Below are positions 45,901 to 64,000 of a DNA stretch of 64,000 bases, piece by piece. Origin of the DNA: Thunnus maccoyii. Lineage: Eukaryota; Chordata; Actinopteri; Scombriformes; Scombridae. The DNA is taken from contig NC_056551.1 of assembly GCF_910596095.1 (NCBI RefSeq), forward strand, positions 6,621,001 to 6,685,000. Reading direction: 5' to 3'. Each line of letters opens with the position of its first letter. Position 1 is the stretch's first letter. The translations under genes were made by a program, and so were the position numbers. A model generated the notes under the pieces. That model saw only the letters and a program-made list of their open reading frames with translations. It searched no databases and was not told where the DNA came from.

Positions 45901-48540
45901 ATGGAAATCAGGTTTAAAACCAGAGTTGTGTTCTTAATGTTAACTTATCATTTCGCTTTAAAGCCACTTCAACCACTGCTTTATGCCAAAAATACAAGCA
46001 TGGTGTGCCTAAATCCTGTGATAGATGATTATCAATTCACTGATAACGATTTCACAGATATCTTGGTGCAGGCCAAATCTTAAAGCACTGACAGTGCCTA
46101 TAAGAGATATTCAAACCCCATGGAATTTTTCACATTTTATTGCTTTACAACATTGAATTAAAGTAGATGTAATGTAGCTTTTTTGACACTGATCAACAGA
46201 AAAAGACCCTGAACATGAAAACTTTCCAGGGAAGAATAATAATTTTATGGGCATTTATTTGGTATAAATTGCATTGCTAGCAAGTTAACCAACTTGCTTA
46301 GCTGCAAATTTGATGGTTAAGACATTCACTGCATGTCAATGTCTATGTGGCATATACTGTATAATGTATATGTAACTCATATATACAAGATAGTGATAAT
46401 TCAGTATATCAGCAGATGTTTTGATTATCAAAAGTCTAAATCCAATACCCATCTACAGTATATTTGTACCTATTCATATCTCTATAATCACTTGGGGACT
46501 TATGTGGGTACTTTTTCGTGACACCAGCGCACATCTCTATGGTATCTGACAGTGACACAGATGCAGTACATACCTCCTGTGCAACCTTGCGTGGGTTCCT
46601 GTTGAGAGCCCAGGGGCAGAAGGCAACACCACTCTGAGAGATGGCTCTCTTGAACAGCCCTTTGTTGTGGGGAGAGAGAGTCTGTGTAGTATAAGAAATG
46701 TGACTTATATTTATGTTTATTTTACAATTTGCTTTGCTTAAGTAATGGAAATATGAACATGAAATGTCCGTTTTCTGGTCTTAAACTAATCAGTAATTAA
46801 TCAGTAAAAGGTATATTTGTTGTTGTGTAGGCAAGAATTACAAGGAATACTTTAAAAGGGGGTGTAATGGTATGTAAAAAACAAATGTTACTTTATTAAC
46901 CATTAATAAAGCCATTATGACAACTGATTAACCCTTATGTCTACTCAGAAAGTTGTACCATGTTTGGTCTGATTTCACGTCAACTTAGTGTATTTTACTT
47001 TGAAAATAAATTTCTGCTGAGAGCTTCTCACCTGGAAGCTGACACTAGCTCCACCTGCAGACTCTCCAAAGATGGTGATGTTGTTGGGGTCTCCTCCAAA
47101 TGAGCGAATGTTCCTGTGCACCCAGGCGATGGCAGCGTGCTGGTCCCACAGACCATAGTTTCCTGTCGTAGGAGCAAATACTGAGTTAAAAGTGCATTTT
47201 TTCCAGTAAACGAATGTAGTGTAACACACTGTAGACACATAGGAAAAAGGAGCAAATGTACAAGATTTCACCAGTTCCAGACAATTTCCTTTTAATGCAC
47301 TCACCAGGTAACCTAGAGTCCCCTGTGCTGAGGAAGCCCAGGGTTCCAACACGATAGCCCACTGACACCACAATAACATTGCCCTTGTCTGCAATTTCCT
47401 GACCACTGTACAGATAGTTGTTGAGAAAATTTGGGCCCATAGAACCTCCGACCATGAAGCCTCCTCCATAAAACCAAATCATCACTGGGAGATTTGATGA
47501 CACTTGGGAGGAAAAAGAGAAGCAATTTTATTTTACGAGCAACCACATCTACTGTATCAATTAATTCTAACATTAACATGTAGTAATACAAAAAATGCTA
47601 CCGTGTCGGCCATGAGGAACCCAGATGTTGAGGTAGAGGCAGTCTTCACTACCAAAAGTTGAAGTCTGGAGCATGCTGATCTGGAGACATCTCTTGGCGA
47701 ACTTTGTTGCCTTCAGTATGCCTGGGGATTTTGATTCATAAAATGAAAATGCTTAATGTTTCAGAGCAGCTATTTATGCTATGCAAATAATACATTCAAA
47801 TTTTCAGCTTTGCTTTGTCAGTTTGAATGTACCGTCCCAGCCAGGATGAGGTTTGGGTTTCTCAAATGTTCCAGGCTTGGCAGCAAAGGGAATTCCTTTG
47901 AAAACATCCACTGAGCGGAAAAGACCAAGGGGGATATTTTGTCCCCGAACGTCGCCACCTTCTGTGTGCACCACACCCAGCTAGGTAAACAGTCAAAAGA
48001 GAGCTTTCGCCTTCAATGACAGTATATCCCAATGATAGCTATTCTAAAATGTAAATGACACAGCACTAACACATCATGACATTTTTAAAAGATATTAACA
48101 TAACAGAGCAGAATGTGCATGTTGTATATTGAAGAATTAAAATTTGAACCTAGAGAGTTGGTTGAGAATAAACTATTAAATTGCGGATGGTCACTGTTGA
48201 CAAAATGTGCTTTTGAGAAATTACATGTAATAGTACATTGTTACAGAATTTTCCTCTTGCTGCGAAAGTTAAACTGTATGTACGTATGTTTGAGCAGCTG
48301 TTAAATTTCCATCTGATCATTCGCAAACACAGACAGTTAAGAAAGACACTTTTTACCACCAAATTAGTCAAACATTTTCAAGCCACAACGAGCAGATTTA
48401 TCACTCTGTGCAGATCTTGTATGCTTTTAATTCACATATTCACGTATTAAACATGAGATTAAATTCTGCAGACTTACAGAGGCTGCTGAGGCCGTTCCCA
48501 GAGACAGAACAACAGCAAACAAAATCTTCAACTTCTCCAT
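42937..48540 (-). CDS. cel: Bile-salt-activated lipase / carboxyl ester lipase, tandem copy 1
   Basis: Eleven exons on the minus strand close in frame to 558 aa: 48478-48540, 47833-47980, 47602-47721, 47305-47502, 47032-47162, 46574-46681, 44683-44797, 44271-44457, 43978-44181, 43294-43503 and 42937-43129. The enzyme is secreted by the exocrine pancreas and, with bile salts, hydrolyses cholesteryl, retinyl and acylglycerol esters. A signal peptide ([19 protein letters not shown]) is followed by an alpha/beta-hydrolase domain. The catalytic triad is Ser211 (GESAGG), Asp336 (NDMDGH) and His455 (GADHADD); the oxyanion motif [12 protein letters not shown] is intact. The protein ends PSYGVTDAE, so the mucin-like C-terminal repeats of mammalian CEL are absent. 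Exon sizes match copy 2 apart from the first and last, which proves tandem duplication. Intron 6 is enlarged to 1.8 kb by a transposon. Confidence 0.95.
45175..45740. mobile_element. Dispersed element in cel intron 6 (family also at 20.7 kb)
   Basis: It begins near TTTGGCCACTTGG, runs through GGCTCTTTAGCTAATACATGC and TTTGTGCTGGGCAGGTAACA, and ends AATATTGATTATAGCTGCTTTAA. It shares block order with 20700-21435. It accounts for much of the size difference between intron 6 of the two cel genes. Confidence 0.65.
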
Positions 48541-48575
48541 GGCTGTCCACAAACCAGCGAATGGCTCTCCAGGTG

Positions 48576-48583
48576 CTTATATA
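48576..48583 (-). promoter_or_regulatory. TATA box of the left cel gene
   Basis: TATATAAG on the minus strand, ending 35 bases upstream of the start codon, which implies a 5' UTR of only around ten bases. Very short leaders and strong TATA boxes are usual for pancreatic enzyme genes. Confidence 0.75.
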
Positions 48584-50516
48584 CACAAGACCCCTTGCAA
48601 GAGAATAAATGGTAAACGTAGCTGTTTACTCATGTTATACAACCTTTACACCAATACTGTCACCCTGTGGTCCAACTGACCATGATGTGACCTCTGAACT
48701 TTATGGGAAACAGCCTGGTGTAAACCTTGCCAAGCCACAAATGTATTCAAAATGGAGTGGACAATATACTGTATAACTTCATCCCCAATTACTGACAGAC
48801 GACAGAATGTTGAGTCTACATACTTTAACATTTTGAAGCCAAAACTAATTCTTCTGATTGTCCTATCAATGTTCTGTGATGGGAACTAAAATCCTTTATG
48901 AAGAAAGTTATCTTTTTTCAATAAAACTTTAAGCTCAAACACCCAAATATAAGATGTCCCAATAAAGCACATTTTCAAAGAAGTTGAACATTTTACAAGA
49001 CTGTTGTTGTTTTCTTCTTTGATATTAGGAGTAAAAATGTTTACTTGTTGAATCCTTATTTCTTATGTCACTAAAATAATATTGTCACACATTGCAATAC
49101 TGAAAAATACTGAAGATACATTAACACATGGAGGAGCAAAAGCCCAGCAGTCCTTTTAAAGCTGGAAATGAAGCAAAGCTGCTGTCGACTCACAGAAACA
49201 GGTGGACTGATTCACAGATTAGCCAACAACACAGATAAGATAAAACTCTGTAATAACCCCACACCTCTAAAGTGCTACTGTTGAGAAAGGTATTTGAAAT
49301 GAAGTATTTTGTTCTATTTAATGCAGAGCTATTCAGGAGTCAAACATGTAAATTGATTTACTAATTTTATTTAGGCTGTGCTATAGGAGAAAAACAAAAA
49401 CATGATGGAGACATACCTAATTTGAACTCTTTGTCATTTTGATCTATGATGTATTTGATGATGCATGTGTATTACTGTGTTTTTCTGTTGTTGTTTTCAA
49501 TTAAAAGCTGCATTTTTAGTAAACCTCTCACACAGACCTTTTTGAATAATATGCACAACCAACTTCAAGCACAAAACACACAATAGATTGCAAACCTCTG
49601 TTTGTAGTATTCATAGATGTATTGTTATCTAGACAGAAAAATTATGTGTGTTTTATTGAATAAAACTGCACGTGGATGTGTCACTCCAACTTTTGGAACC
49701 ATGATGTATTGATGAATTAGTTATTGTTTTGCAATCACAGTCAATTAGTACAACAACAGTAAAACAATTGGCTGCTGAATAGTTCCTTAATTAAAGTAAC
49801 TGTTCAATTCACTGTCATATCACAAAGTTTTGTTTGTTTTTTCTTCCTCTTTGAAGCAAAAAGGTGTGGCATCTGGTATCTCCCATTTTAATCTTTCAAT
49901 TGTCTTAATTATTTGTCTTAGGTTCATTAACACAGCCTCTCTTTTGTTTCTTTGGCATGGTATCTATGTCTTGGCAGTGATAATAACCTCTGAAGGCCTT
50001 GTTTGAAACGAGTAACAATGAAACAATGGAGAAGCTCTTAATTTGCATTGCTGAAACCTTCGCCTCTACCTTGTCAACTTGCATTTAATATGCAAATTGC
50101 CTTAAACAATCAGCTGTGTTGCTATACAAACTTATATTAGGCTAACTGTATGCTAGCTAACACAGATAGAATGATAACAAAATGGCAGTACAATCTGAAT
50201 ATCAGGCTAATAAAATACATCCATATCATTTTTTATTGTCTGTTGTGATTTTGTTTTACATTTCAATTCTACCACACATTTTATGGTACAAAAATACCAC
50301 AGATTTTTGTACATTAAATTAGCTCAATGCAAAAATATAATTTAGCAGCAGTATCTGTTAAATAATAACCCAACACTTATGCAATACATACAAAGTACAT
50401 TTGTTTAGTACTAAAGTACATTTGTTTAGTACTATATATTGTAAATTTAAAGAGTCACAATAAAGATACGTATGATTTAATAAAACCAAGGAAACATTGT
50501 AAGTATTCATCATCAC
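48584..50516. other. Spacer between the two cel genes
   Basis: About 2 kb of AT-rich sequence that contains the promoter of the left gene at its left end and the 3' flank of the right gene at its right end. Apart from a duplicated AAAGTACATTTGTTTAGTAC motif at about 50393-50432, I see no repeat family, exon relic or gene. Confidence 0.65.
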
Positions 50517-50590
50517 TTTATTTTTCATGAACCAATAATGATGTAATACTTTAGATCTACAGGTCCATACTGCAGGCACACAGGTGGTCT

Positions 50591-55923
<5,333 letters not shown>

Positions 55924-55960
55924 GACCAATCTGTGAGAACCAAGTTGAATGTTTCCCAGA

Positions 55961-55968
55961 CTTTTATA
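55961..55968 (-). promoter_or_regulatory. TATA box of the right cel gene
   Basis: TATAAAAG on the minus strand, ending 37 bases before the start codon. This is almost the same distance as in the left copy, so the two core promoters share the same layout. Confidence 0.8.
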
Positions 55969-57680
55969 AAGGGTACTCCTCCCCTAACCAGCATCTGACC
56001 AGTGTGCAGTCTGTGGGCCTGCTTTTCTCACTGTTACACAACACATAATATTTAACCACCTTGTATCAGCAATCCTTTCCTCAATACATACCATGGATTA
56101 CCTCAAACACTTTAAAACCTATTTGGCTAAGATCCAAATCACATATGTAGTTGTCAAACAAGATCAAGGGCAATTTTATCACTTTTGAGTTAAAAGGGTA
56201 AGTGTTAGCTGCAGTCAGTTTGGCATCAGTTGCAGCAGTGGGTCTTATCGGTCATGAGTCAAATTTAGCAAAAAAAAAAATGTCACGAGAAGTGAAATGC
56301 CCATTTGATACCAACCACTGACCTTATTAGCGACTTCAGCTACTTGCCTGCTCAATGGTGAAATATAAGATCATTTTATCTTCTTGAAAACATAGTTTGA
56401 AATGTGAATCAGTTCTCTGAAATCTCTACAAGGGATTGAAATTGCATATTTCAATTAAGCCTTGTGACATCTGACATCTACCAGAGATCAAGACCCAGCC
56501 CTCCCACCTCCACCTCACATGAAACTGCCATTGTGCAGACCAACTAATGGAGTGTACTTGTGTAAGGATAGCCCTGGCAACAGACTGGTCCTGTCCTTGT
56601 GATGGTCCTTTAAATCTCTCCTCTCTATGGAGCCAAATAGCCAATGCTTAAATCACAAATAAAAAGGGAGAAAGAGGCATTCTTGTCATTTGCTACAATA
56701 TTTCTGTTTTACTCTGTTGACTGTTTTCTCTGCCCTCCAAAACGCCACAACCTCTGGACATTCAGAGCATGGTATATAAAGGATGCTGAGGTCATCATAC
56801 TGTATTAAGCTTTAATTTGGCTTTAAGATAGTTTTTAGATATTTAGTGAGTTAAATCAAGAGAGAGACTTTCAGAAATGATTGGGTAAAAAAAGTAGCAC
56901 CACACAAGCATGTCTGGGCCTTCATAGGAAAGGTTTAGGTGAGATACCTTTCAGAAATGATTTTTAGTCTTCCAACTTTTGCAGTTGTGTATCAGGAAGC
57001 CAACCTCTGCTGAGTTGACACAGCTGTCCAACTAGACTCAAAGTCACACAGTTGTAGCCAATCCATATTAAGCCTTCATTGATGTATAATGGTTTTACAA
57101 ATACTGCAAAGCCAGGCTGTAAATACTTTCATCATGGCCTACAATAAGTAACGTCTTTAGCAGTTAAAAGTGAACATTAGCCTAGCTATTAATCTGCCAA
57201 ATAACCTATAAAATTAGTTTTGGACAAGAAAACAGAGATAAAAACGTAATTTCACTTATTAACTTATTAAAAACAATGACATCAACAATTTTTAAAAAAA
57301 GCAACTGAATCCGTTTCATCAATATTGTGGATGCTAGTCTTAGGAACATGTACTGTAGACACTGTACTGAGCTGTTTGCTCATGCTTATTGTTGTTTTCA
57401 TGTTTGTCATAAATTTCCCATTTCATCTCTGTCTTAGAAAAAAATAATACTCTATTAAATAAAGGATACATACAGCATGTGACCTGCACATAGGATGTCT
57501 AAGGTATCTGCCTAAACAAGTTTGGGTATCTCTTGGGTCATGATTTTGAATGTTATTTGGTGATCTGAAGAAAGACAGCAAATCACCTGACATCTCTGAT
57601 AAATTTCAGTCGTTCTGTATTAGCAAAAAACTTCTGCCCGAACAAGAGTTCTTGCACAAACCATTAGAAACACTTTCATT
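55969..57680. other. Spacer between cel copy 2 and gtf3c5
   Basis: It contains the upstream flank of cel copy 2 and the 3' end of gtf3c5. No gene or clear repeat was seen. A TTTCAGAAATGATT motif occurs twice, near 56869 and 56949. Confidence 0.65.
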
Positions 57681-57686
57681 TTTATT
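57681..57686 (-). other. Polyadenylation signal of gtf3c5
   Basis: AATAAA on the minus strand, about 70 bases past the stop codon at 57755-57757. Confidence 0.6.
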
Positions 57687-57754
57687 TACATTTAGCTCCA
57701 AAAATAAGTCAAAACATCACATTTTACAGAAAGAAAAAACACAGAAGTCTTTTG

Positions 57755-60700
57755 TCAGATGTAATCCAAAATTTCTGTCTCCATCTCATTTTCACTTCCC
57801 TCTGATGGCTGAAATTCATCATCCTCATCTTCCTCTTCATCTTCCTTGCTCTCATCTTCCTCCTCCTCCTCATCCATGTCTCTCACTGGGAATTTTAAAT
57901 CTAGGCCTGTGCGTCTGCGCCTCTTGGGCATTTCTGGCAATGCTGGGGGAGACAAATAACATCAGTTAACCAAGATGCCTACTAGTACACACACTTTTCA
58001 ATTGTATTAGATACCCATTCTATCTAAGAACATTATCACTTCATCTCTTTTTGTTATCCTCTCAATAGAAGGGGTCACACAATGATGAAATACTGGATAC
58101 TTAAACCTATTTAGGGTATCTAAAAATCTTCAAAATGAATCAATCTGAGAAGAAACAAGTCTTCCAGTCTACAGCCATGCAAACAGCTCTGTAAGGCTGC
58201 TGGGGCACAGCAAGGCTTTGAACTAAATGCTAATGTTACCATGCTAACATGCTCACAGTGACAATGCCACCACTCTTATGTTTAGCAGGTATAATGTTTA
58301 CCATATTGATTATATTAGCATGCTGGCATCTGCTAACTAGCACTAAACACAAGCTGATGCCGATGGAAGTCACTAGTTTTGCAGGTATTTGACCAAACTA
58401 TAGGACAAATTTTAAAAATGACCTGGTGAAGGTGCTAGGGGAAAGGTTAAGGGATCACCACAGTATTACAAGTCATCCTGCGGGGCACATGAATCTTTGT
58501 ACAAAACTTCATGGAAATCCATCCAATAGTTGTCGAGACATTTCACTTAAAACTACAAATGTGAACACATGGTCAAACTAGAAAAGTTAGAGGATCACCA
58601 AAGTCATTAGGATTCATCCTCTGGGTACCCCGAACGTCTGTACAAAATTCAGTGCCACTCCATCCAGTTGATGTTGATCAGTGGATAAGTGAAAACTTTG
58701 ACCTGCTGGTGGTGCTAAATGAAAAGTTAGGGATCACCAGGGGACCATGAATGTCTGTATATAATGTAATGGCAATCCATCCAGTAGTTTTTGAAATATT
58801 TCAGTCTGGACAAATCGGTGAACCGACAGACCAACACTGCCATCTCTAGAGCCACTGCATTAGCATGGCTAAAAATTCCTCTTTGGTTGAGTCGTTCACA
58901 GTTCATAACCACACTAAGGAAGTGTGATGAGGAGTCATAAGGAGCCTTTGTTTCATTTTAGGGGGGTCACAAGGCTAAACATTTGAGAACCACTGGGCTA
59001 ATGAAGGAAACTCTCTATAAGAAATGACATTGAGAAAGCTAGCAAGACAGAAGTGGGGCAGGACTTTTGCTCTCTGTAACATCAGCCCTGGTCACACTTT
59101 TGGCCATGTTGTGGCTACAGTAAGAGAAAAGTGTAATATCAGTGTGACTGTCTGAGTAGTTAATCTGTGATCACACACATAGGGATCACAAAGAGGACAT
59201 GGTGTCCATGAAGTGACCCAGGCTATTCTTTGTGTTGGATATTTTCCTTACATGGTTTCTGTGCTCGGATGACCTTCTTGATCATGGCTGAGATTATGTC
59301 CCTCAGCTTGTCGGTGGTGCCGAGAACACACCAGCCATCCCGCTCGTCACATACCTCCTCTTTACCGCTGTTCTGCTCAATCACCTGTCGGACACTGGAG
59401 TCACATACATAGCTTATTATACCCAAATACAGCAAAAGGGACAAAATGTCCATTTTCATTATAATAATTACTAATGATTTGACACCACTTATGCACAGCA
59501 CTACAACGTACCTTTCTACATCCAAATCACAGAGCTGGTAAAACATCTGTCTGTGAGGAGGCAGCATGCCCTCTCTGAAAATGTAAGATGACTCCTGTGG
59601 AGATGAAACAAGGGTCAGGTGTCACATAGATTCTGTAAAAAAAAAAAAAAGCTTTTCCATGACTATTACACAAGACAATGTGATAACCAATCCCTTCACC
59701 TTCAATTTTAGACTTTATCAGATGAGACATTATCCTCCAGCATTTCAACCTTAAGGAAAGAACCTTAAGGCTTAAGGAGATCCAAAGTGTTCAAATTTTA
59801 ATTAACAAAAGCTAAGATATAAAATAATAATATTAATAAACACGGCAAAATATAAAATGTAACTATGAACTTGTGAAATGGCTCAATGTTCCTTCATTCT
59901 CATTCGTTACACACATTTACATAAAATAACAGTTCTGACACTAAGCCAGAACAGCATGAATCATGCTCCAATAATGCACTCGTATCAACATGTCTACCTT
60001 CAGCCGGTATGTGATTGGTACTGGATCTCGACTGGTACTTGGACCCTCCTGAGCTGGAAGTTCCATCACACTAGCTGGCTGAGGACCTGGAAGAAAACAA
60101 CACAGCAGTTTATACAACATGTTGTCAGTTTACCTCAGCAACAGCAACGGGACAGTGGAGATTATTGAGGACTTGTTACTGCCTTTGAATTCAGTGAGCC
60201 AAGTAAGTATAGTACATACAGTATATACGGTGTGAGCTAACAGGACTGGATAGAAAGATGAGATCAATTACTGACTGTCAGCAGGTTTACAAGAAACAAT
60301 GTTACTCAGAGAAATCAGGACAATGTGTTTACATGCACTGTAGTAATCTGGTTACCGTAAATCCATGTATACATGCAGGTCAGTAATCAAATTTCCTCCC
60401 CAACCTTTGAAGGTATTTTAGAAGCATTATTTTAACTGCTGCAGTGATACATTATAAGATACTGCATCTTCTATTTTTTCATTTCCTTGTGTATGTGTGT
60501 TAGAGGGCCGGCTGTGTAGTGAGAGCACAACCATTCTTTGTCTGAATTTTTCGTGTAAGTAGTCAAATTTCCAGCGGTGGAAACTTCTTGTTTAGACTCA
60601 TAGAGGCTACTTAGTGTGTATTTTAGTCAGAGTTTCCATGGAATTATTTTGAATATGAGGATGAATCACTATGTGTAATTATATCTCCTTTCCTCCCACT

Positions 60701-63700
60701 GTCACACCTGGTCTTTCCCTTTCTCATGTGTTTGTTACGCACATGTTCACGTGTAAAAAGCAGATTAGAAAACTGTTACCTGTATAAACGGCCAAGAAAT
60801 CAGCTTTTTCCAAGAGAAATCTTGCTAATGCCCTCCCCCTATAATGGGAACTGGTTTCTTGTTTACATGACATTTAAGAAATCATGTGAATGCACAATGC
60901 CAACAGTGACTCTGTGACCTAAGTGCACGTACACTTAATTTTACTTTTTATTTTCAAGCTAATTCGCCTGCTTTGTTCATAGTAAATGTATTCTTTTGGT
61001 TTTTCTCTTTTAAATTTAGTTGGTGCCTCAGGAAAAAAAATGGGTGAAAATGCAATAATAGCTTTTATCACCCACATCAATTCAGTTAGAGGTCAAAAGT
61101 GAAATAAGTCCTCTTTTTTCATGATGTTTAATGAAATTCTAATAGATTTGTCCCTTTGGTGAGCTGGTTTGCTGTGGACTTCTAGTAAGAACTTACTTAT
61201 ATCTTTTGATCTGCTTTTGTACTGCAGCTTATTTCTCCTATTGGTGCATGTTTATCTGCAATTTTTATGTCGACCTTGATGCTGCTCATTTAGTCAGGTC
61301 TCTCTTAAATGAGATATTTTAACCCCAACTAGGCTTTTGGTGGATGTCTGCTGTGAAAAAGGCCTGTTGACCTCTGTGTTTTATAAATACATACATCCAA
61401 ATAAATTCACCTACTCACCAGCTTTGTTAAATGTGATTGGTAGACTGTAGTTAAGGGCACTCCTCTTGGCTTTCACTGGCATGTCAGATAGTGAATACCC
61501 TGAAAGTAGGAAAAAGATGAACCAACAGTAAGTGTCAGACAGAGAAGTCATAACTTTTCATTAAGACTACAATATGCTGAGGAAGGGTTTATAGAAAAAT
61601 GCTGATGTTGAATATAGACTAAAAGATCTAACTTTTGCTAAATTTGCCTCTAAAATATGTTAATATAACCCAATTCTATGATGTCACAGCACTTCATTTT
61701 TCCAAACAATCAAAAAGCTAAAACTGTTGTCCTATCTTGCCTCAGACTCTTACCGTGCTTGGTGCTGCAACGGATCCTAAAGTCCAGCATCTGGTATTTT
61801 TTGGAATCTGTGCTCTTTCGTGGGTCATAGCCCAGCTTCACCCACAGACTTCTCCATGGTCCTGTCACCTACAAAAGTAAATTTGATGTTTAACTCACAT
61901 TCGGGCAGAAAAAAAATGTAGATTCTCAGATTTGTTTTGTGGTTCACATTGAATGTAATTATTCCATTACAGCAGATTCTATGCATCACTCTATAAATAT
62001 GTATGTTGCAGGTACGTAATACAGGTTCCTGTTACGTGCCTGTATACAAACAACAATGGTGTGATATTGAATGTACTGAGGATACATAGCATGTTCATGA
62101 TATATATTATGATTCATAATAATCCTTATAGGTTTTCATGTAACTTTGTCACCTTTTGATAACTACTAACCAGAGAAAAAAAATTAATTTTAAAATCTTT
62201 TAGTTCATCTACTGCAGAACAACACCTAAATGAGGCTTGACTAAGTATTCCTAGTACTAGTTTCTCTTGTTTATAAGTATATCTGAACAATGCATTTAAC
62301 AGCAGGTATTTTTTCCTCTGAAATGCAACCTCAAAATATTTACCAGTCACACTCAGCTCACCATGTAGTAGGCAAAGACGGGCAGCAGCAGTTTCAGTTT
62401 ATCAGGGTGGATGTTGATGTTAGCCTTGACCGCGTTCCGTGACCAGATGGGCCGACTCTCAAACATCTAGGCACAGAAGTTTGGTTATAGATAAGATAAA
62501 AGAATGATGGTAAGTCATATCTGCTTTATATAACATCACTTTCCAACTTCAACCAGATGCCATTTTTGGCAAATTGTTGATTAGGATGGTGAACAGTGAC
62601 TGTTAAAAATGGCCTGATGGAAAAAGAGCTGACATCATTCCACTGATCTACAGGAGGTGGTAACCTGCCAAGAGACACAACAATGTACCAGCAGGGCAGG
62701 TTTTTTTTTTTTAAAATATTGGCTTTTCAAATCTTGTACAAAGAAAGAAATGCATTTGTCACATTTGCTGGACCTCAAGTGCATTTTGGTAAGAATCACT
62801 GAATGTAAATATAAACATTGTTTACAAGAAAACACCTTTAAAGGACCAGTGTGTAAGATTTAGTGACATCTAGCGCTGAGGTTGCAGATTGCAACCAAAT
62901 GAACACCACTCCCCTCACCCTCCCCAAAACTCGTGAAGAACACGAAATGCCCTCTCGAAAACACAAAAATTCTTATTTTCATGGGATTAAACACTAATTA
63001 AAACATACTTATGAATATTATATTCCATTTCTGCCAATAGATCCCCCTAAATCTTACACATGGTTCCTTTAGGTCATGTTGGGTCATAAGACTATGCATA
63101 TTTACCTTGGTGGATTCAGTTTTAACTTCCCAAATGCCCTATTTCCCATCATACAATGCTAAATTCTTCAAGACAAAGATAGATCAGTATGTACACCAAT
63201 AGAAGACTAGAAATGAAAAACTATTCCTGTTGTCTATAAAATGTCAGAAAAAAATAACCATAACTATTTCCCAGATTACAAGGTGACGTCTTCATATTGT
63301 TTGCTGTTGTCTGACCAACAGTCCAAAATCTTAAGATATTCAATTTACAATTCATATAAAACTGAGACTTTACTTGTATTTTGGAGTTCACTATTTTAAT
63401 TTTTATCTAATGAGTCCTTCTAATGTGTTTTACCCTCCTGTTGTGATAGAGGACTTAACTGGCATGAGAGTGCCTCAGGTTTTTTTTGCATTATTCTTTA
63501 TATTACACTAGTGACCGTAGCAATCAGAGGGTGTGTGGTGCTTCCAGTAGCCAGCGACCACGATTTCAAAAGCAGACATACTGTTTTCAATTGTTCTTCT
63601 GCCTGTTTGTCACGCTCCTTCAGGCAGACTCGTATCCAGTTGACCTTGGCTGCCTCCAGGCACTCAGTGGGTACGGTGGGTTCAGTGAAGCTGACAAAAA

Positions 63701-63762
63701 TGGCGTTGTGGGGCCGGCGGGCGCGATTCAGACCAATAAAGTTCTTGTTAAGGGGCATCTGG
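57755..63762 (-). CDS. gtf3c5: General transcription factor IIIC subunit 5 (TFIIIC63), C-terminal part
   Basis: The last eight exons on the minus strand are 63582-63762, 62362-62466, 61754-61868, 61419-61499, 59998-60086, 59512-59594, 59252-59394 and 57755-57942. They give 327 residues in one frame. TFIIIC binds the B-box of tRNA genes and recruits TFIIIB for RNA polymerase III; subunit 5 belongs to the promoter-binding tauA half. Recognisable stretches include FIGLNRARRPHNAIFVSF, RPIWSRNAVKANINIHPDK, GPWRSLWVKLGYDPRKS, KYQMLDFRIRC and PHRQMFYQLCDLDVE. The tail is highly acidic (a long Glu/Asp run) and ends in SENEMETEILDYI. Earlier exons lie beyond the right edge, because no good upstream exon was found in the last 240 bases. 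Adjacency to cel matches the human GTF3C5-CEL neighbourhood. Confidence 0.95.
58225..58985 (+). mobile_element. Dispersed repeat family R, copy 3 (longest)
   Basis: It lies in the last intron of gtf3c5. It opens with ATGCTAATGTTACCATGCTAACATGCT, followed by the ACTAGTTTTGCAGGTATTTG block, repeated GAATCTTTGTACAAAACTTC-type modules and ATTTCAGTCTGGACAAATCG. It closes with CATTTGAGAACCACTGGGCT. Same order and orientation as the copies at 29.3 and 30.8 kb. Confidence 0.8.
62838..63072. mobile_element. Short TTAA-type inverted-repeat element
   Basis: It starts TTAAAGGACCAGTGTGTAAG and ends with the inverse TCTTACACATGGTTCCTTTA, giving terminal repeats of about 25 bases. Total length is about 235 bp with no coding capacity, in an intron of gtf3c5. 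A worn relative lies at 28170-28400. Confidence 0.8.
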
Positions 63763-64000
63763 CTGTGAACAGAAAGGAGGAGAAATATTATAAAGATCTA
63801 CTTACAAGCTGCAACAGCAGCATGGTGAAATAAGAAATATTGTTTCCAATACTATTGTTTACACCGGAGAACCTTCTTAAACCAGCAGCATAATCCACTT
63901 TTCTACCCATATGTTTATTTGTATACATCAGTGATCATGGCCAAATCAAAAAAAGGTCAACTAATGACAGGACAATTAACTGCTGTTGCCAAAGGGAACT

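Noticed and set aside
48584..48720. Pancreatic PTF1-type site upstream of cel copy 1 (TTTCCCA near 48709)
   Set aside because: The TTTCCC half is present, but no proper CANNTG partner was found at the right spacing, so it was not called.
57550..57969. 139-aa plus-strand frame opposite the last gtf3c5 exon
   Set aside because: Its Pro/His/Leu-rich run is the reverse of the acidic Glu/Asp codons of the GTF3C5 tail.
63763..63850. Possible further upstream gtf3c5 exon ending at a GTAAGTAG donor
   Set aside because: The donor is strong, but the translated sequence in any frame does not resemble the expected GTF3C5 segment.

Overview
The window looks like nuclear DNA from a ray-finned, probably percomorph-type, fish. 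Genes are split into many short exons with GT-AG introns. Introns and spacers are AT-rich and full of short inverted-repeat elements, microsatellites and LINE 3' ends of the kind common in such fish. The encoded proteins are clear vertebrate orthologues. No bacterial genes, rRNA genes, CRISPR arrays or phage-like regions were seen.

All six genes run on the minus strand, so they read right to left. From left to right: (1) the first three coding exons of grin1, the obligatory NMDA-receptor subunit (6286-10217), leaving the window on the left inside a long intron; its CpG-rich 5' region carries a good RE1/REST match. (2) A 12-kb spacer built largely of repeats. (3) A single-exon gene for a small membrane-anchored RING-finger protein (22460-23293). 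(4) A seven-exon Neverland/DAF-36-type Rieske oxygenase (26982-37245), complete at 453 aa, with two LINE tails and several other repeats in its introns. (5) A spacer with LINE-1-like debris and one broken exon of a third cel gene (41456-41545). (6) Two complete tandem 11-exon genes for bile-salt-activated lipase, cel (42937-48540, 558 aa; 50591-55923, 556 aa). (7) The last eight exons of gtf3c5, a TFIIIC subunit (57755-63762), running off the right edge.

The order grin1 / RING gene / cel / gtf3c5 recalls human 9q34, where GTF3C5 and CEL are neighbours and GRIN1 is near RNF208 and RNF224. The Neverland gene is the unusual member, because placental mammals lack it. CEL frees cholesterol from cholesteryl esters in the gut, and Neverland-type enzymes desaturate cholesterol to 7-dehydrocholesterol. 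A sterol desaturase beside a tandem array of sterol esterases is therefore the most interesting combination here, although joint function is only an inference. Exon borders were set by hand from splice sites, reading phase and family similarity. They close in frame for every gene listed.
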